From NCBI GenBank assembly GCA_017935505.1, contig JAGBHM010000014.1, positions 310,001 through 374,000 on the forward strand: a stretch of 64,000 nucleotides of DNA. Direction: 5' to 3'. Position 1 is the stretch's first letter. Each line of letters begins with the position of its first letter. Position numbers and translations under genes: made by a program. Below the pieces are notes generated by a model, which was not told the origin of the DNA, did no database searches, and saw only the letters and a program-made list of their open reading frames with translations. Source of the stretch: Bacteroidales bacterium (GTDB lineage: Bacteria; Bacteroidota; Bacteroidia; Bacteroidales; UBA932). This document shows, piece after piece, positions 34,828 through 42,865 of this stretch.

Positions 34828-35928
34828 TTAAATTCCAAAGTCTGGATTAAGTTCATATGCGCCATAAGGCATTACCTGTACTGTGCAGCTCAATCCCGAA
34901 TCCTTTATGGTTATGTTTACCACAGCATGAGTATTGCGGGGCAGTTGTGGCAATGCCGGGAAGTATTCAGAATCCTCCACACCATTTATAGTGAGTGAAA
35001 GTTTGTAGTTTTTGCCCTCACTGGCAGCATCTGTATATTTTCCTTCAAGCAGATATATTGGTTTTCCGAGGCTGGTAAATTCACTCATATTTGCCTCGAT
35101 AACTTTATCGGTTACAAGATTTGTCTTGAAGGTGTAATAGTCGTTATTGGCAATTGTTGGAACGTTGTAGCCTCTAATCTCGCGGCCACCGGTAGCGGGA
35201 TCAGGCTCTGAGTATATTGTGCCGTTAGGCATATAATATTCAATTCTGGCAAGTTTGTCTACCTTAAGATCGCTTACTGTAACATCGCTCGAGGTTTCAT
35301 TCTTTATATTGAATGTGAATTTGGTTGCGGCGCGTACCACAAAGAGGTCGGCAGCATATTCGTAAGCGAGGTCTTTCTCGGTATAGACAATATTTGAAAG
35401 CAGGTGCTTTTCGCACATAGGGAGCAGTACTGGCGAAAGCTGCTCAACATTTTCTGTGAGGTTTATCTGCAAATTTGCAACCTCGTCGGTTGGAAACTGC
35501 TGTCCCACAACAATCTTCTGGTCGAAATTATAATTGAGTGCCTTGCCGCCGTCGGTCATGCTCGGTGCATTCTCATTGGCAAAAAGGTAAACAGTCTTCT
35601 CGGCATCCGGCTCAACTTTAAATTTTGCGGTGCCGAACTCTGTGGTTGGGCTTTGGTGAAAATCGAAATATTTATTGTGCTCAACAGTACCGTCAGGGCG
35701 AACAATTACAATGCGCAATGTCTGCATCTTTTCGCCATCAGTGGCTGCATCTGCGTACTCTGCTTTTGTAGGCAGGCCGAGATATGCCGCACCGTCAAAT
35801 ACAGAAACATTGAGGCACAACCTCGCAAAATCATCTTGCTGAGGCTGCATACCTTCCTCTTTTGCACAACCGAAAAGAACGGCTGCTGCAATAATCAGAG
35901 AGAAAATATGTCTTAAATAACCCGACAT
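34828..35928 (-). CDS. Accessory fimbrial subunit lipoprotein
   Basis: 366 residues. Lipoprotein signal with lipobox LFGC. Fimbrillin-like N-domain (ARLCLNVSVFDGAAYLG, LPTKAEYAD with a possible Lys/Arg cleavage region, TLRIVIVRPDGTVEHN), followed by a second beta domain ending CTVQVMPYGAYELNPDFGI. It lies between the FimB-like and DUF4906 genes with gaps of two and twelve bases, as do minor subunits (FimC-FimE, Mfa3-Mfa4) in Porphyromonas. Probably part of the tip complex. Confidence 0.72.
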   Translation of the reverse strand: MSGYLRHIFSLIIAAAVLFGCAKEEGMQPQQDDFARLCLNVSVFDGAAYLGLPTKAEYADAATDGEKMQTLRIVIVRPDGTVEHNKYFDFHQSPTTEFGTAKFKVEPDAEKTVYLFANENAPSMTDGGKALNYNFDQKIVVGQQFPTDEVANLQINLTENVEQLSPVLLPMCEKHLLSNIVYTEKDLAYEYAADLFVVRAATKFTFNIKNETSSDVTVSDLKVDKLARIEYYMPNGTIYSEPDPATGGREIRGYNVPTIANNDYYTFKTNLVTDKVIEANMSEFTSLGKPIYLLEGKYTDAASEGKNYKLSLTINGVEDSEYFPALPQLPRNTHAVVNITIKDSGLSCTVQVMPYGAYELNPDFGI

Positions 35929-35930
35929 CT

Positions 35931-36947
35931 TTAAAGTTCAGTATGGTTCAATCTTACTACCCAATCGTTAATTACAATTCTTGTGTTGATCCAGCGCAAA
36001 CCTGAATCGAGGAAGAATATGAGGGTCCACTCGCTTTCGCGGTCGAGATATTCCTGTGGTCCCATCTCTTCGTATAGCTGGCTCTTGAGCAATTGGAGGT
36101 ATGTGTTGAGCGGTATGCTCAGTACCTCTTCACCATCTTTCTTTTTGGTAATGGTAAGGCGTGGCGATGTGCCGGTTGTAAGTCTCGATGTTGAGAGCTC
36201 TGCCCAAACAGCGGTAACAGGAGTCTGCTCATCATCCCAGCTTCCCACAATCTCCTCACCCTGAGTCCAAGGGGTGTAAGTAACAGTTCCCTTTGGAACA
36301 ACCTGGTTCTTGTTGTTGAGATAAGTGTTGTCGTCTGTAATCTCAAAATTGAATTGCGATGCGGCAATTGTCTCGCCGGTCATCTGCTGCAATACCACAC
36401 GTATATTGTTGGTATTCTTAATCATGTACACAGTATCTTCTACATAGTCATCGGCCTCTATGCTAACCTCAAGAGCTCCGTAGAAGAGTGGATGCAGCGA
36501 TTTGTCGCTCTGGAAATTCTTATGGTCCAGCTCAACATACATATCATCAATATGGCTCACTGCACGGGTCGTAAAGGTAGGCATGTAGAACGATTTGTCT
36601 GCGCACGCCATGCCACCATATGCCAATAGAGTATAATTTCCCTTGTCCAAATCTATCTGCATACGATACTTCTCATCCTGCAGCTTCTCACCAATCTCAT
36701 GGTAAGTTGCAAGATAATTGCCAAACTCATCAAACACATAAACCGACACACATTCGCATTTTGTATAGAATGAGTTGACATATTCCATATTATAATCATA
36801 CACAAACCTGAGCGAGAGGCCACGCGGACAATCGCTTTGATCTGAATATATGCTGCTCTCACAAGAGAAACAGCAAAATGCTGCCACCAAGAGACCCAAA
36901 AGTCTCTTGGCAACAGTATTCTGGAAACTATACTTTTTCAGTTTCAT
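35931..36947 (-). CDS. FimB/Mfa2-family fimbrial anchor lipoprotein
   Basis: 338 residues, PF08842-like. Lipoprotein signal with lipobox CFSC (FCCFSCESSIYSD). The family opening DCPRGLSLRFVYDYNM is followed by CECVSVYVFDEFGNYL and YTLLAYGGM, and the protein ends in RIVINDWVVRLNHTEL. FimB/Mfa2 proteins sit at the fimbrial base, tie it to the outer membrane and limit its length. It follows the major subunit by twelve bases. The C-terminal WVVRxNH motif is shared with the major subunit. Confidence 0.85.
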   Translation of the reverse strand: MKLKKYSFQNTVAKRLLGLLVAAFCCFSCESSIYSDQSDCPRGLSLRFVYDYNMEYVNSFYTKCECVSVYVFDEFGNYLATYHEIGEKLQDEKYRMQIDLDKGNYTLLAYGGMACADKSFYMPTFTTRAVSHIDDMYVELDHKNFQSDKSLHPLFYGALEVSIEADDYVEDTVYMIKNTNNIRVVLQQMTGETIAASQFNFEITDDNTYLNNKNQVVPKGTVTYTPWTQGEEIVGSWDDEQTPVTAVWAELSTSRLTTGTSPRLTITKKKDGEEVLSIPLNTYLQLLKSQLYEEMGPQEYLDRESEWTLIFFLDSGLRWINTRIVINDWVVRLNHTEL

Positions 36948-36959
36948 TAGTTTTTCAAA

Positions 36960-38531
36960 TTAGAATTCAATGTGATTAACACGAACTACCCAAGGCAATA
37001 CTTTTACAGTAACAGTGAAATAGTAGTTGATTTCCTCATCTGGATCATCTGGATCAACTGGATCTGGATCTGGGTTCTTAGGATCTGTTGGATCTGGATG
37101 ACCGAATTTTGCAATTTTGTCTACACAAAGTTTGTAAACATTGTTACGTACAACTGCAAACTCCATAGGACCCATCTTTGTATTATCACCATTATCATTA
37201 TGACGGTTCCAATAGTAATAGTACGCATAGTATTTGCCCTCGCTGTCTGGATTATAACCAGTAAATCCTGCCTCTGAGAAATATTTTGCAGTAGTAGCGT
37301 CTGTTGGATCAGCAACTGTAGCTTCGCCAAACGCATTTTTTACATTATTCACTGCTGCAACAAGTGTTGCAGGTGCATTTGTTGCTTGTGATGCAGTAAC
37401 AACAGCTGCCCAATTTCCGTAAAGAACATTCTCAAATACATAAATCATTCCCTTGTTAGCAGCATCAACAGCAGCACCTGTAATCTCACCTTTGAATACA
37501 ACGCCAGTTGAGATACCATGATCTTGGATTTTATCTCCAGGGATTGTGTTCTCTTTTGCATACTGCCATACATAGTACTCATTAAGTTCATGAGTGCCAT
37601 CATAATCAGTTGTACCATCGTCCTCTCCTTTCCAATTATCAGCCTGAGTCAAATCTTTTACTGCAATAGATTTCCAGTCCCAGCTATTAGGTGCTGTAAG
37701 ATGATAGTCAAAGTTTTGACCTAAGCCATCAACATATCCGCCAGCTTTTTCGTCGTAGTCTGTGTCAACAACGAAGTTAGTTCTATTTTCTGCACCACCA
37801 ACAACTGCCCCGTTGTTAGTTCCATCAGCTGATACACGGCGAAGCATAAAGTGTTCTTTACTTTGGTTGATAAGAGCTGCTTGAGTCAATGTAATGGTTG
37901 CATTAGTAGTCTCATCTTTCAAAATATTGTATTGATTGCCATTGATAGGCATATAGTCAAAACGAGCCATTGAACGCTCAACATTGTATGCTCCTAAGTT
38001 ATATGGGTTTTGAGGAACAGTATACAAAGACAAATCCTGAGGCAATGTAACTTTATTTCCAGCCTCTTCTGCATTATATGCGCTTGTCATCCAGAAATTG
38101 TTTTCAGCTGTCATATCTGCAACAGTTGCATTAGAAACAGCATCCTTATCAAATGCATCTGGAGCAGAGCAGTTTGCATAGATGTAAACTTCATATGTAG
38201 TATTGCCTTTAAGCTCAAGTGAGTTGAAAGAAGCTACATAAGTATCTTTTGATGCTGAAGAAATGGTTGAAACATTCTTTGCATATACAACAGTTGTACC
38301 ATTTTTAAGAACAACATCGACTTTAGAGACTTTATTCTCTTTGTCAAGGCCTACCTCTGTACCAGGGGTGGCATCAGAACCACCTTGATCAGTAGTTCCA
38401 CTCTTAGTCTCCATCTTTAGAGACAGTTGCATGTACATGTCACCTGCTTGGTTCTCTGGAGTTGCAGGATCATCAGTGCTACAAGACCACATAGCGGCCA
38501 GGCACAATGCGCTGATTAGTAATTTTTTCAT
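36960..38531 (-). CDS. Mfa1-like major fimbrial subunit (type V pilin)
   Basis: 523 residues. Lipoprotein signal with lipobox MWSC. N-domain: MYMQLSLKMETKSGTTDQ (a Lys there could be the maturation cleavage point), KVSKVDVVLKNGTTVVYA, and TYEVYIYANCS. Then a long beta-rich body. Near the C-terminus a Pro/Asp-rich linker (HPDPTDPKNPDPDPVDPDDP) precedes a last strand YYFTVTVKVLPWVVRVNHIEF (quoted as VTVKVLPW and WVVRVNHIEF), which would be the donor strand in fimbrial polymerisation. By analogy with Porphyromonas Mfa1 it is lipidated, exported, cleaved and polymerised. First structural gene after DUF3868. Confidence 0.83.
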   Translation of the reverse strand: MKKLLISALCLAAMWSCSTDDPATPENQAGDMYMQLSLKMETKSGTTDQGGSDATPGTEVGLDKENKVSKVDVVLKNGTTVVYAKNVSTISSASKDTYVASFNSLELKGNTTYEVYIYANCSAPDAFDKDAVSNATVADMTAENNFWMTSAYNAEEAGNKVTLPQDLSLYTVPQNPYNLGAYNVERSMARFDYMPINGNQYNILKDETTNATITLTQAALINQSKEHFMLRRVSADGTNNGAVVGGAENRTNFVVDTDYDEKAGGYVDGLGQNFDYHLTAPNSWDWKSIAVKDLTQADNWKGEDDGTTDYDGTHELNEYYVWQYAKENTIPGDKIQDHGISTGVVFKGEITGAAVDAANKGMIYVFENVLYGNWAAVVTASQATNAPATLVAAVNNVKNAFGEATVADPTDATTAKYFSEAGFTGYNPDSEGKYYAYYYYWNRHNDNGDNTKMGPMEFAVVRNNVYKLCVDKIAKFGHPDPTDPKNPDPDPVDPDDPDEEINYYFTVTVKVLPWVVRVNHIEF

Positions 38532-38566
38532 GAACGTTTAGTTTAAAAGTAATTAATTAAGTGAAT

Positions 38567-39979
38567 TTATTTTTTGAGTTTTTTTATTTGTTCTAACGCA
38601 TCTACTGCCTGTGGTATGCGGTTCTGGACCACTTTGAAGAGGCTTTCGGCTTTTTCGTAATCGCCATTAAGGGTTGCATATACACCACGTGCATAAATTG
38701 CCTCATCTGAGTCGCCGGCCTTTTGGAGGTAGCGCTCTGCATTGCGCATGTTGCCCTCGGTCATAGCGGCATTGGCTGCATTGAGGTTTGCTATCTTGTC
38801 ATCCGGATACATAAGCACTGCTATACCAAAGAGTTCGCAGAATACAGGACTTCCCAACTCAAGTGACTGGGCACCCACATAGAACTCCTGAAGGCTCAGC
38901 TTCTGAGGTGCTGTGCGCATGATGCGGATAATATCTTTAGGATCTGTGAATGAACGGATGATATACTCAACCTTGTAGTCTGAGCGGCGCAGTGCAGGGT
39001 AGCAGTTCTGCAACAGGAAGCGGTACTCGGTAGGGTAGGTTGATTTCAAATACCACTCTTTGTTGTCAGGCTCGCGGCCACAGTCTATAATATCGAGAAT
39101 CTTCTGTTTGTTTGTAATGTTCGACTGCTCAACATATGCGCGTAGTCCCTCCCAGTTCTCAGGCTCATAAGCGGTTGTTATGATTGATTCAGGGAAATGG
39201 TAGAGGTTGTTCACATATTTGCGCAGAGCCTCTGTACGGCCTTTTGCAAGGCGGGTGTTGTTGTCGTACGGGCTCTCAGGCGACGCAAAACCTTTGATAA
39301 AGAGTGAGGTTATTGTGATGTCGCTATCGTTGCGGACAGAGTCGATTGTTGCAATAATTTTTGCAAGCTCAATTGTATTGTTGCGGTACTCAGGATAGAT
39401 TACAGTCTGAGATACAGGGAAATCGATGAATGCAGAGCCGCTGAGCTCCCTTGTCTTCACCTTCTCTGCCTGTGGGCTTACATATATATATTGCGGTGTA
39501 TACTGGAAATGCTCCCAGCCTCCGAGGTCGGCAAATTGCTGGTCCAGCATTTTGTTGCAACATCCGTAAAGGCTGTTGCAAATTCTGATATGGGCTCCAT
39601 TCATCCACTCTTGGTAAGGGACGTGGGTTCTGTAAGTAATTACATCGGGGCAATCCTTCTCCTTGAGAGTTACATCGTTCTCTTTGCCGAGAATGCTCCA
39701 GTCGTTACGTACATATGTGAAATAACGGCGGCGTCCGTAGATGCCTACCGAATAGAGTTCCTGCTCCTTATCGCCTTTAACTATAATTGGAGTGTAAACT
39801 TTTACACGATTGTTTGAGACACCAAAATCGCTCATGTCAAGATCCATTTCAATGAACATATTGTCGCCATTACGCTCCATTGTAAAGTTCTTTACAGTAA
39901 TATCTCCATTGAATATTGTCTGAGCCCAGAGTGGAGCCACTGAAACAAATGCTATTATGATAAGTATAATCCTCTTCAT
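38567..39979 (-). CDS. DUF3868/OmpA-like protein of the fimbrial operon
   Basis: 470 residues with signal peptide (cleavage near LWAQ). The N-terminal half fits DUF3868 (NGDITVKNFTMERNGDNMFIEMDLDM, quoted as ITVKNFTMER; YIYVSPQAEKVKTRELSG). Residues about 200-250 hold an OmpA-like peptidoglycan-binding motif (ITSLFIKGFASPESPYDNN, RTEALRKYV). The C-terminus is TPR-like (AANAAMTEGNMRNAERYLQKAG). DUF3575 plus DUF3868 genes regularly precede type V fimbrial subunits; they may scaffold or anchor assembly at the outer membrane. The exact function is unproven. Confidence 0.82.
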   Translation of the reverse strand: MKRIILIIIAFVSVAPLWAQTIFNGDITVKNFTMERNGDNMFIEMDLDMSDFGVSNNRVKVYTPIIVKGDKEQELYSVGIYGRRRYFTYVRNDWSILGKENDVTLKEKDCPDVITYRTHVPYQEWMNGAHIRICNSLYGCCNKMLDQQFADLGGWEHFQYTPQYIYVSPQAEKVKTRELSGSAFIDFPVSQTVIYPEYRNNTIELAKIIATIDSVRNDSDITITSLFIKGFASPESPYDNNTRLAKGRTEALRKYVNNLYHFPESIITTAYEPENWEGLRAYVEQSNITNKQKILDIIDCGREPDNKEWYLKSTYPTEYRFLLQNCYPALRRSDYKVEYIIRSFTDPKDIIRIMRTAPQKLSLQEFYVGAQSLELGSPVFCELFGIAVLMYPDDKIANLNAANAAMTEGNMRNAERYLQKAGDSDEAIYARGVYATLNGDYEKAESLFKVVQNRIPQAVDALEQIKKLKK

Positions 39980-39992
39980 GATCTGCCCCCTT

Positions 39993-40583
39993 TTAGAATA
40001 AGTAAACTAGATTTATAAAAGCCTTGGTGAGTCCATAATAGTGGAATGGCACATCCTCGGCAAGTTTACTGCCGCACTCTGCGCACTCAAACTTGTCATA
40101 TTTTGTATATGCATAACCCAAACCGAGACCCATCTCCAGATTCCAGTGCTCTCCCAATATGAAGGCATGACCATAGGTTAAACCGCCGCCTGCAAACCAG
40201 CCCTGGTAACGGTAGTTCGACAGCGGTGAGAAATCGATATCAAGAATTTTAATATTGTTGTTGAGATTGCCGAAATTGTATCTGCCGCCATGACCGTGCA
40301 GACCAATGAAGTGGCCCGAGAAACGGTCGCAGAACCAGTAGCGCAGTTCCGGTTGGGCAAATGCATGCTTCCAAAGCACGCTTTCTGTTTTTGACCACGA
40401 GTTCCAGTTGCCTGAGACATCAAGTGTCCATTTTTTTGCCAAAGCAACCTCAATTCCTGCATTGACTGTTGATGTAGCGTCGTAAAGCAGGTTGGTTTTC
40501 AAAGCTACCTTCTGGCTATATGCAGAAAATGAAATGCATACGCAGAAGATAGCCGATATTAAAAATTTGCAGAACTTATTCAT
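39993..40583 (-). CDS. DUF3575 outer-membrane barrel protein, first fimbrial operon gene
   Basis: About 196 residues with signal peptide (cleavage near AYSQ). DUF3575 signatures: VALKTNLLYDATSTVNAGIE, KWTLDVSGNWNSWS, PELRYWFCDRFSGHFIGLHG, and WNLEMGLGLGYAYTKYDKFECAECG (quoted as MGLGLGYAYTKYDKF). Small eight-stranded-barrel-like outer membrane protein. I placed the start at 40583 (MNKFCKF) rather than the upstream ATG at 40616, because a promoter -7 box lies across the latter. DUF3868 follows after 13 bases. A conserved member of type V fimbrial loci, function unknown. Confidence 0.82.
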   Translation of the reverse strand: MNKFCKFLISAIFCVCISFSAYSQKVALKTNLLYDATSTVNAGIEVALAKKWTLDVSGNWNSWSKTESVLWKHAFAQPELRYWFCDRFSGHFIGLHGHGGRYNFGNLNNNIKILDIDFSPLSNYRYQGWFAGGGLTYGHAFILGEHWNLEMGLGLGYAYTKYDKFECAECGSKLAEDVPFHYYGLTKAFINLVYLF

Positions 40584-40613
40584 CAAGTTTTTAACGTTAA
40601 AATACACCAAATG

Positions 40614-40621
40614 CAAAATTA
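40614..40621 (-). promoter_or_regulatory. -7 element of the fimbrial operon promoter
   Basis: TAATTTTG on the minus strand, an exact TAnnTTTG match, 30 bases before the DUF3575 start I chose. The -33 region has GTTT rather than TTTG. No inverted-repeat phase switch is seen around it. Confidence 0.5.
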
Positions 40622-40697
40622 GATATAATTATTGTGAATAAACTCTTTTTTTTCAGGGTGTTTCATTAAGTTATCAAAAAGTTATCAACATTTTTAA

Positions 40698-41630
40698 CTA
40701 TGAGTTGTTTTTGATGTTTTCTGCAATCTTTGCAACAAGACATGCCCTTGCCTCCTGGCTTGCCCAGCCTATGTGAGGAGTGAGGATAACCTTGTCCATA
40801 TCCTTGATATTTAGATATGGAGAGTCTGATGGAAGCGGCTCTTTTGTGAATACGTCAACACCTGCTCCGGCCAAAAGATTTTCATTGAGAGCCTGTACAA
40901 GGTCTGCCTCATTTATGATGCCTCCGCGGCCCAAATTTATGATGTAGGCGCTCTTTTTCATAAGGGCAAGTTCCTTATATGTGATGAGGTTGTTTGTGCG
41001 CTCATTGAGCGGTGCATGAATAGAGATTACATCGCACTCAGACATCAGTTTTTGGAGTGATACACTTTCATACTCGTCAGAGTGGGCAACGCCGCTGGTT
41101 GCATAGTATACAACCTCCATTCCAAATGCTTTGGCAATTGCAGCAACCTTTGAACCAATGTTCCCAAGTCCTATAACACCATATTTCTTGCCTTTAAGCT
41201 CCCAGAATACCTTTGAGACATCGGTAAAGAGCAATCCTTTTGAATATTTGCCGCTTTTTACAGCATTGTCGAAATAAGGAAGCTGGCCAACCAATGAGAG
41301 GAGAATTGAGAATGTAACCTGCACAACGCTCTCGGTTGAATATCCTATAGCATTTTTAACTGGAATGCCCTTGCTGTTTGCATATGGAATATCCACATTG
41401 TTTGTTCCAGTGGCAGCCACGCAGATGAGTTTGAGGTTTGGTGCCGCATCAATCTGCTCCTTTCCTATAATAACCTTGTTGGTAATGATTACATCACACT
41501 CCCTGATTCTCTCAAAAACCTCCTCAGGTTTTGTATAAGGGTATTTTACAAACTCTCCCAACTGCGAAATAGGTTCAAGTGAAATATCTTCACCAATAGT
41601 ATCTGAATCCAAAAAAACTATCTTTCTCAT
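40698..41630 (-). CDS. D-2-hydroxyacid dehydrogenase (hydroxypyruvate reductase-like)
   Basis: 310 residues. NAD-binding motif GVIGLGNIGSKVAAIAKAFG in the middle, ICVAATGTNNVDIPYA in the catalytic domain, INLGRGGIINEADL and the catalytic His in LTPHIGWASQEAR. It reduces a 2-ketoacid, most likely hydroxypyruvate or glyoxylate by resemblance, with NAD(P)H. The start lies 14 bases after the DUF1016 gene, so the nuclease and dehydrogenase probably share a transcript although their roles look unrelated. Confidence 0.88.
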   Translation of the reverse strand: MRKIVFLDSDTIGEDISLEPISQLGEFVKYPYTKPEEVFERIRECDVIITNKVIIGKEQIDAAPNLKLICVAATGTNNVDIPYANSKGIPVKNAIGYSTESVVQVTFSILLSLVGQLPYFDNAVKSGKYSKGLLFTDVSKVFWELKGKKYGVIGLGNIGSKVAAIAKAFGMEVVYYATSGVAHSDEYESVSLQKLMSECDVISIHAPLNERTNNLITYKELALMKKSAYIINLGRGGIINEADLVQALNENLLAGAGVDVFTKEPLPSDSPYLNIKDMDKVILTPHIGWASQEARACLVAKIAENIKNNS

Positions 41631-41644
41631 ATCAGTTTAATGCT

Positions 41645-42706
41645 TTAAAGGGTTTTATTTTGTTGTAATCTAAAAATTTCTTTTTGTAGCTCAATCTCCT
41701 CTTTTAATTGGTCGACTGTGGGAAGGTACGTTAAGTAACGGGCCTGGAATAAACGTTCATTCTCATGAAGCACTGAGTAGCGAGCCATATCCTCACTTGT
41801 TTCCGAGCATAGTATAAGCCCTATGGTCGGATTGTCGCCTTCAGTCCGTTTCAAGCTGTCGTACATTCTTACATACATATCCATTTGACCTACATCCTGA
41901 TGGGTGATTCTTGCTGTTTTAAGATCTATCAGCAAGAAACATTTAAGTATGTAATTGTAGAATACCAAGTCAATGAAGTAATCTCCCATGTCGGTCTTGA
42001 TGTGCTGCTGTCGGGCAACAAAAGCATATCCTTTACCCAACTCCATCACAAACTTTTGAATATGAGTGATGATTGAAGATTCAAGTTTTGTTTCTGAAAA
42101 ATCGGAATTGGGGGACAAACCTAAAAATTCTGCTACAACGGGATTTTTTATAAATTCCAGCTTGTCTTGCTGATAAGGTGCTGTAATTTGTTTCATCTCA
42201 ATTTTTGTCGTCTGTTTGTTTTGTGATTGCAAAAGACGATGGTAGTATTGGGAGGAGATATTTCTGTCAAGTGTTCTGGCGCTCCATAACTCATTCATAG
42301 CCTCCTGCATATACCAATCCCTGGCCTCCTTGTCTGTGACCCGTAACAGAAAACGGTAGTGGGTCCATGAAAGTATCTGGGATTTTCCACTCGCTGCGTG
42401 GAAAATGTCGGGAAAAAATTTATAGAATTGTACAAATTGATACAGATTACTTTTTGTGAATCCCTTCCCATATAACTCTGTAAGATATTTGGCAAGCCGT
42501 TTGATAACTTCTTTACCATACTCAGCTCTGTTCTCTCCCTGCAATTCTTCATCGGCAATACGCTTCCCCAATAGCCAATTACGCTGTACCATAGCCATAT
42601 TTACAGCTTGATATGCATATTTTTGTGTTTTTTCAATGATGTTCTGGACATCTTTGAAAATATCACCAGTATTGCCAGCTTTTAGTATTTCAATATCCTG
42701 TTTCAT
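41645..42706 (-). CDS. DUF1016 / YhcG-type PD-(D/E)XK nuclease
   Basis: 353 residues. N-terminal DUF1016_N helical domain (MVQRNWLLGKRIADEE, YGKEVIKRLAKYLTELYGKGFTKSNLYQF quoted as FTKSNLYQFVQFYKFFP, ILSWTHYRFLLRV). C-terminal nuclease domain with GDYFIDLVFYN, the D-x-K site in LLIDLKTARITHQDVGQMDMYV (quoted as LLIDLKT and VGQMDMYV) and LILCSETSED. Members are often found in mobile or defence contexts; a role in DNA processing is predicted, not shown. It sits alone among metabolic genes. A TATCTTTG box directly abuts the start codon. Confidence 0.88.
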   Translation of the reverse strand: MKQDIEILKAGNTGDIFKDVQNIIEKTQKYAYQAVNMAMVQRNWLLGKRIADEELQGENRAEYGKEVIKRLAKYLTELYGKGFTKSNLYQFVQFYKFFPDIFHAASGKSQILSWTHYRFLLRVTDKEARDWYMQEAMNELWSARTLDRNISSQYYHRLLQSQNKQTTKIEMKQITAPYQQDKLEFIKNPVVAEFLGLSPNSDFSETKLESSIITHIQKFVMELGKGYAFVARQQHIKTDMGDYFIDLVFYNYILKCFLLIDLKTARITHQDVGQMDMYVRMYDSLKRTEGDNPTIGLILCSETSEDMARYSVLHENERLFQARYLTYLPTVDQLKEEIELQKEIFRLQQNKTL

Positions 42707-42710
42707 ATTA

Positions 42711-42718
42711 CAAAGATA
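42711..42718 (-). promoter_or_regulatory. -7 promoter element of the DUF1016 gene
   Basis: TATCTTTG on the minus strand; its G lies five bases from the ATG at 42706-42704. Transcription would start at or next to the start codon, giving a leaderless message. Confidence 0.4.
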
Positions 42719-42751
42719 CTGTTATTATTAGAAACAACTGCCGAATTGCGT

Positions 42752-42780
42752 AAAAAAAACCACCGTAATAGCGGTGGTTT
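42752..42780 (-). terminator. Terminator after the SDR gene
   Basis: Nine-base-pair stem AAACCACCG/CGGTGGTTT (42757-42765 with 42772-42780) with an eight-base T-run in the minus direction. It isolates the synthase-SDR unit from the DUF1016 gene. Confidence 0.8.
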
Positions 42781-42795
42781 CAAGTGTTTTCGATT

Positions 42796-42858
42796 TTCAA
42801 GCAAGCTTGAGTTCTGCGCTCGGCATATCTTCAAGCAAGCTTGAGTTCTGCGCTCGGC
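42796..42858. repeat. Two exact 29-base direct repeats
   Basis: Copies at 42796-42824 and 42830-42858 are identical, separated by five bases. Each begins with the inverted repeat TCAAGC-AA-GCTTGA. They lie between the SDR stop (42866) and its terminator, so they would be transcribed in the 3' untranslated region. Confidence 0.95.
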
Positions 42859-42865
42859 TTGCAGT

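Noticed and set aside
40584..40616. Longer DUF3575 protein starting at 40616
   Set aside because: The extra codons overlap a consensus -7 promoter box, and the signal peptide begins properly at 40583.
42796..42858. Repeat pair considered as a minimal CRISPR
   Set aside because: Only five bases separate the copies; no third copy, no cas genes.
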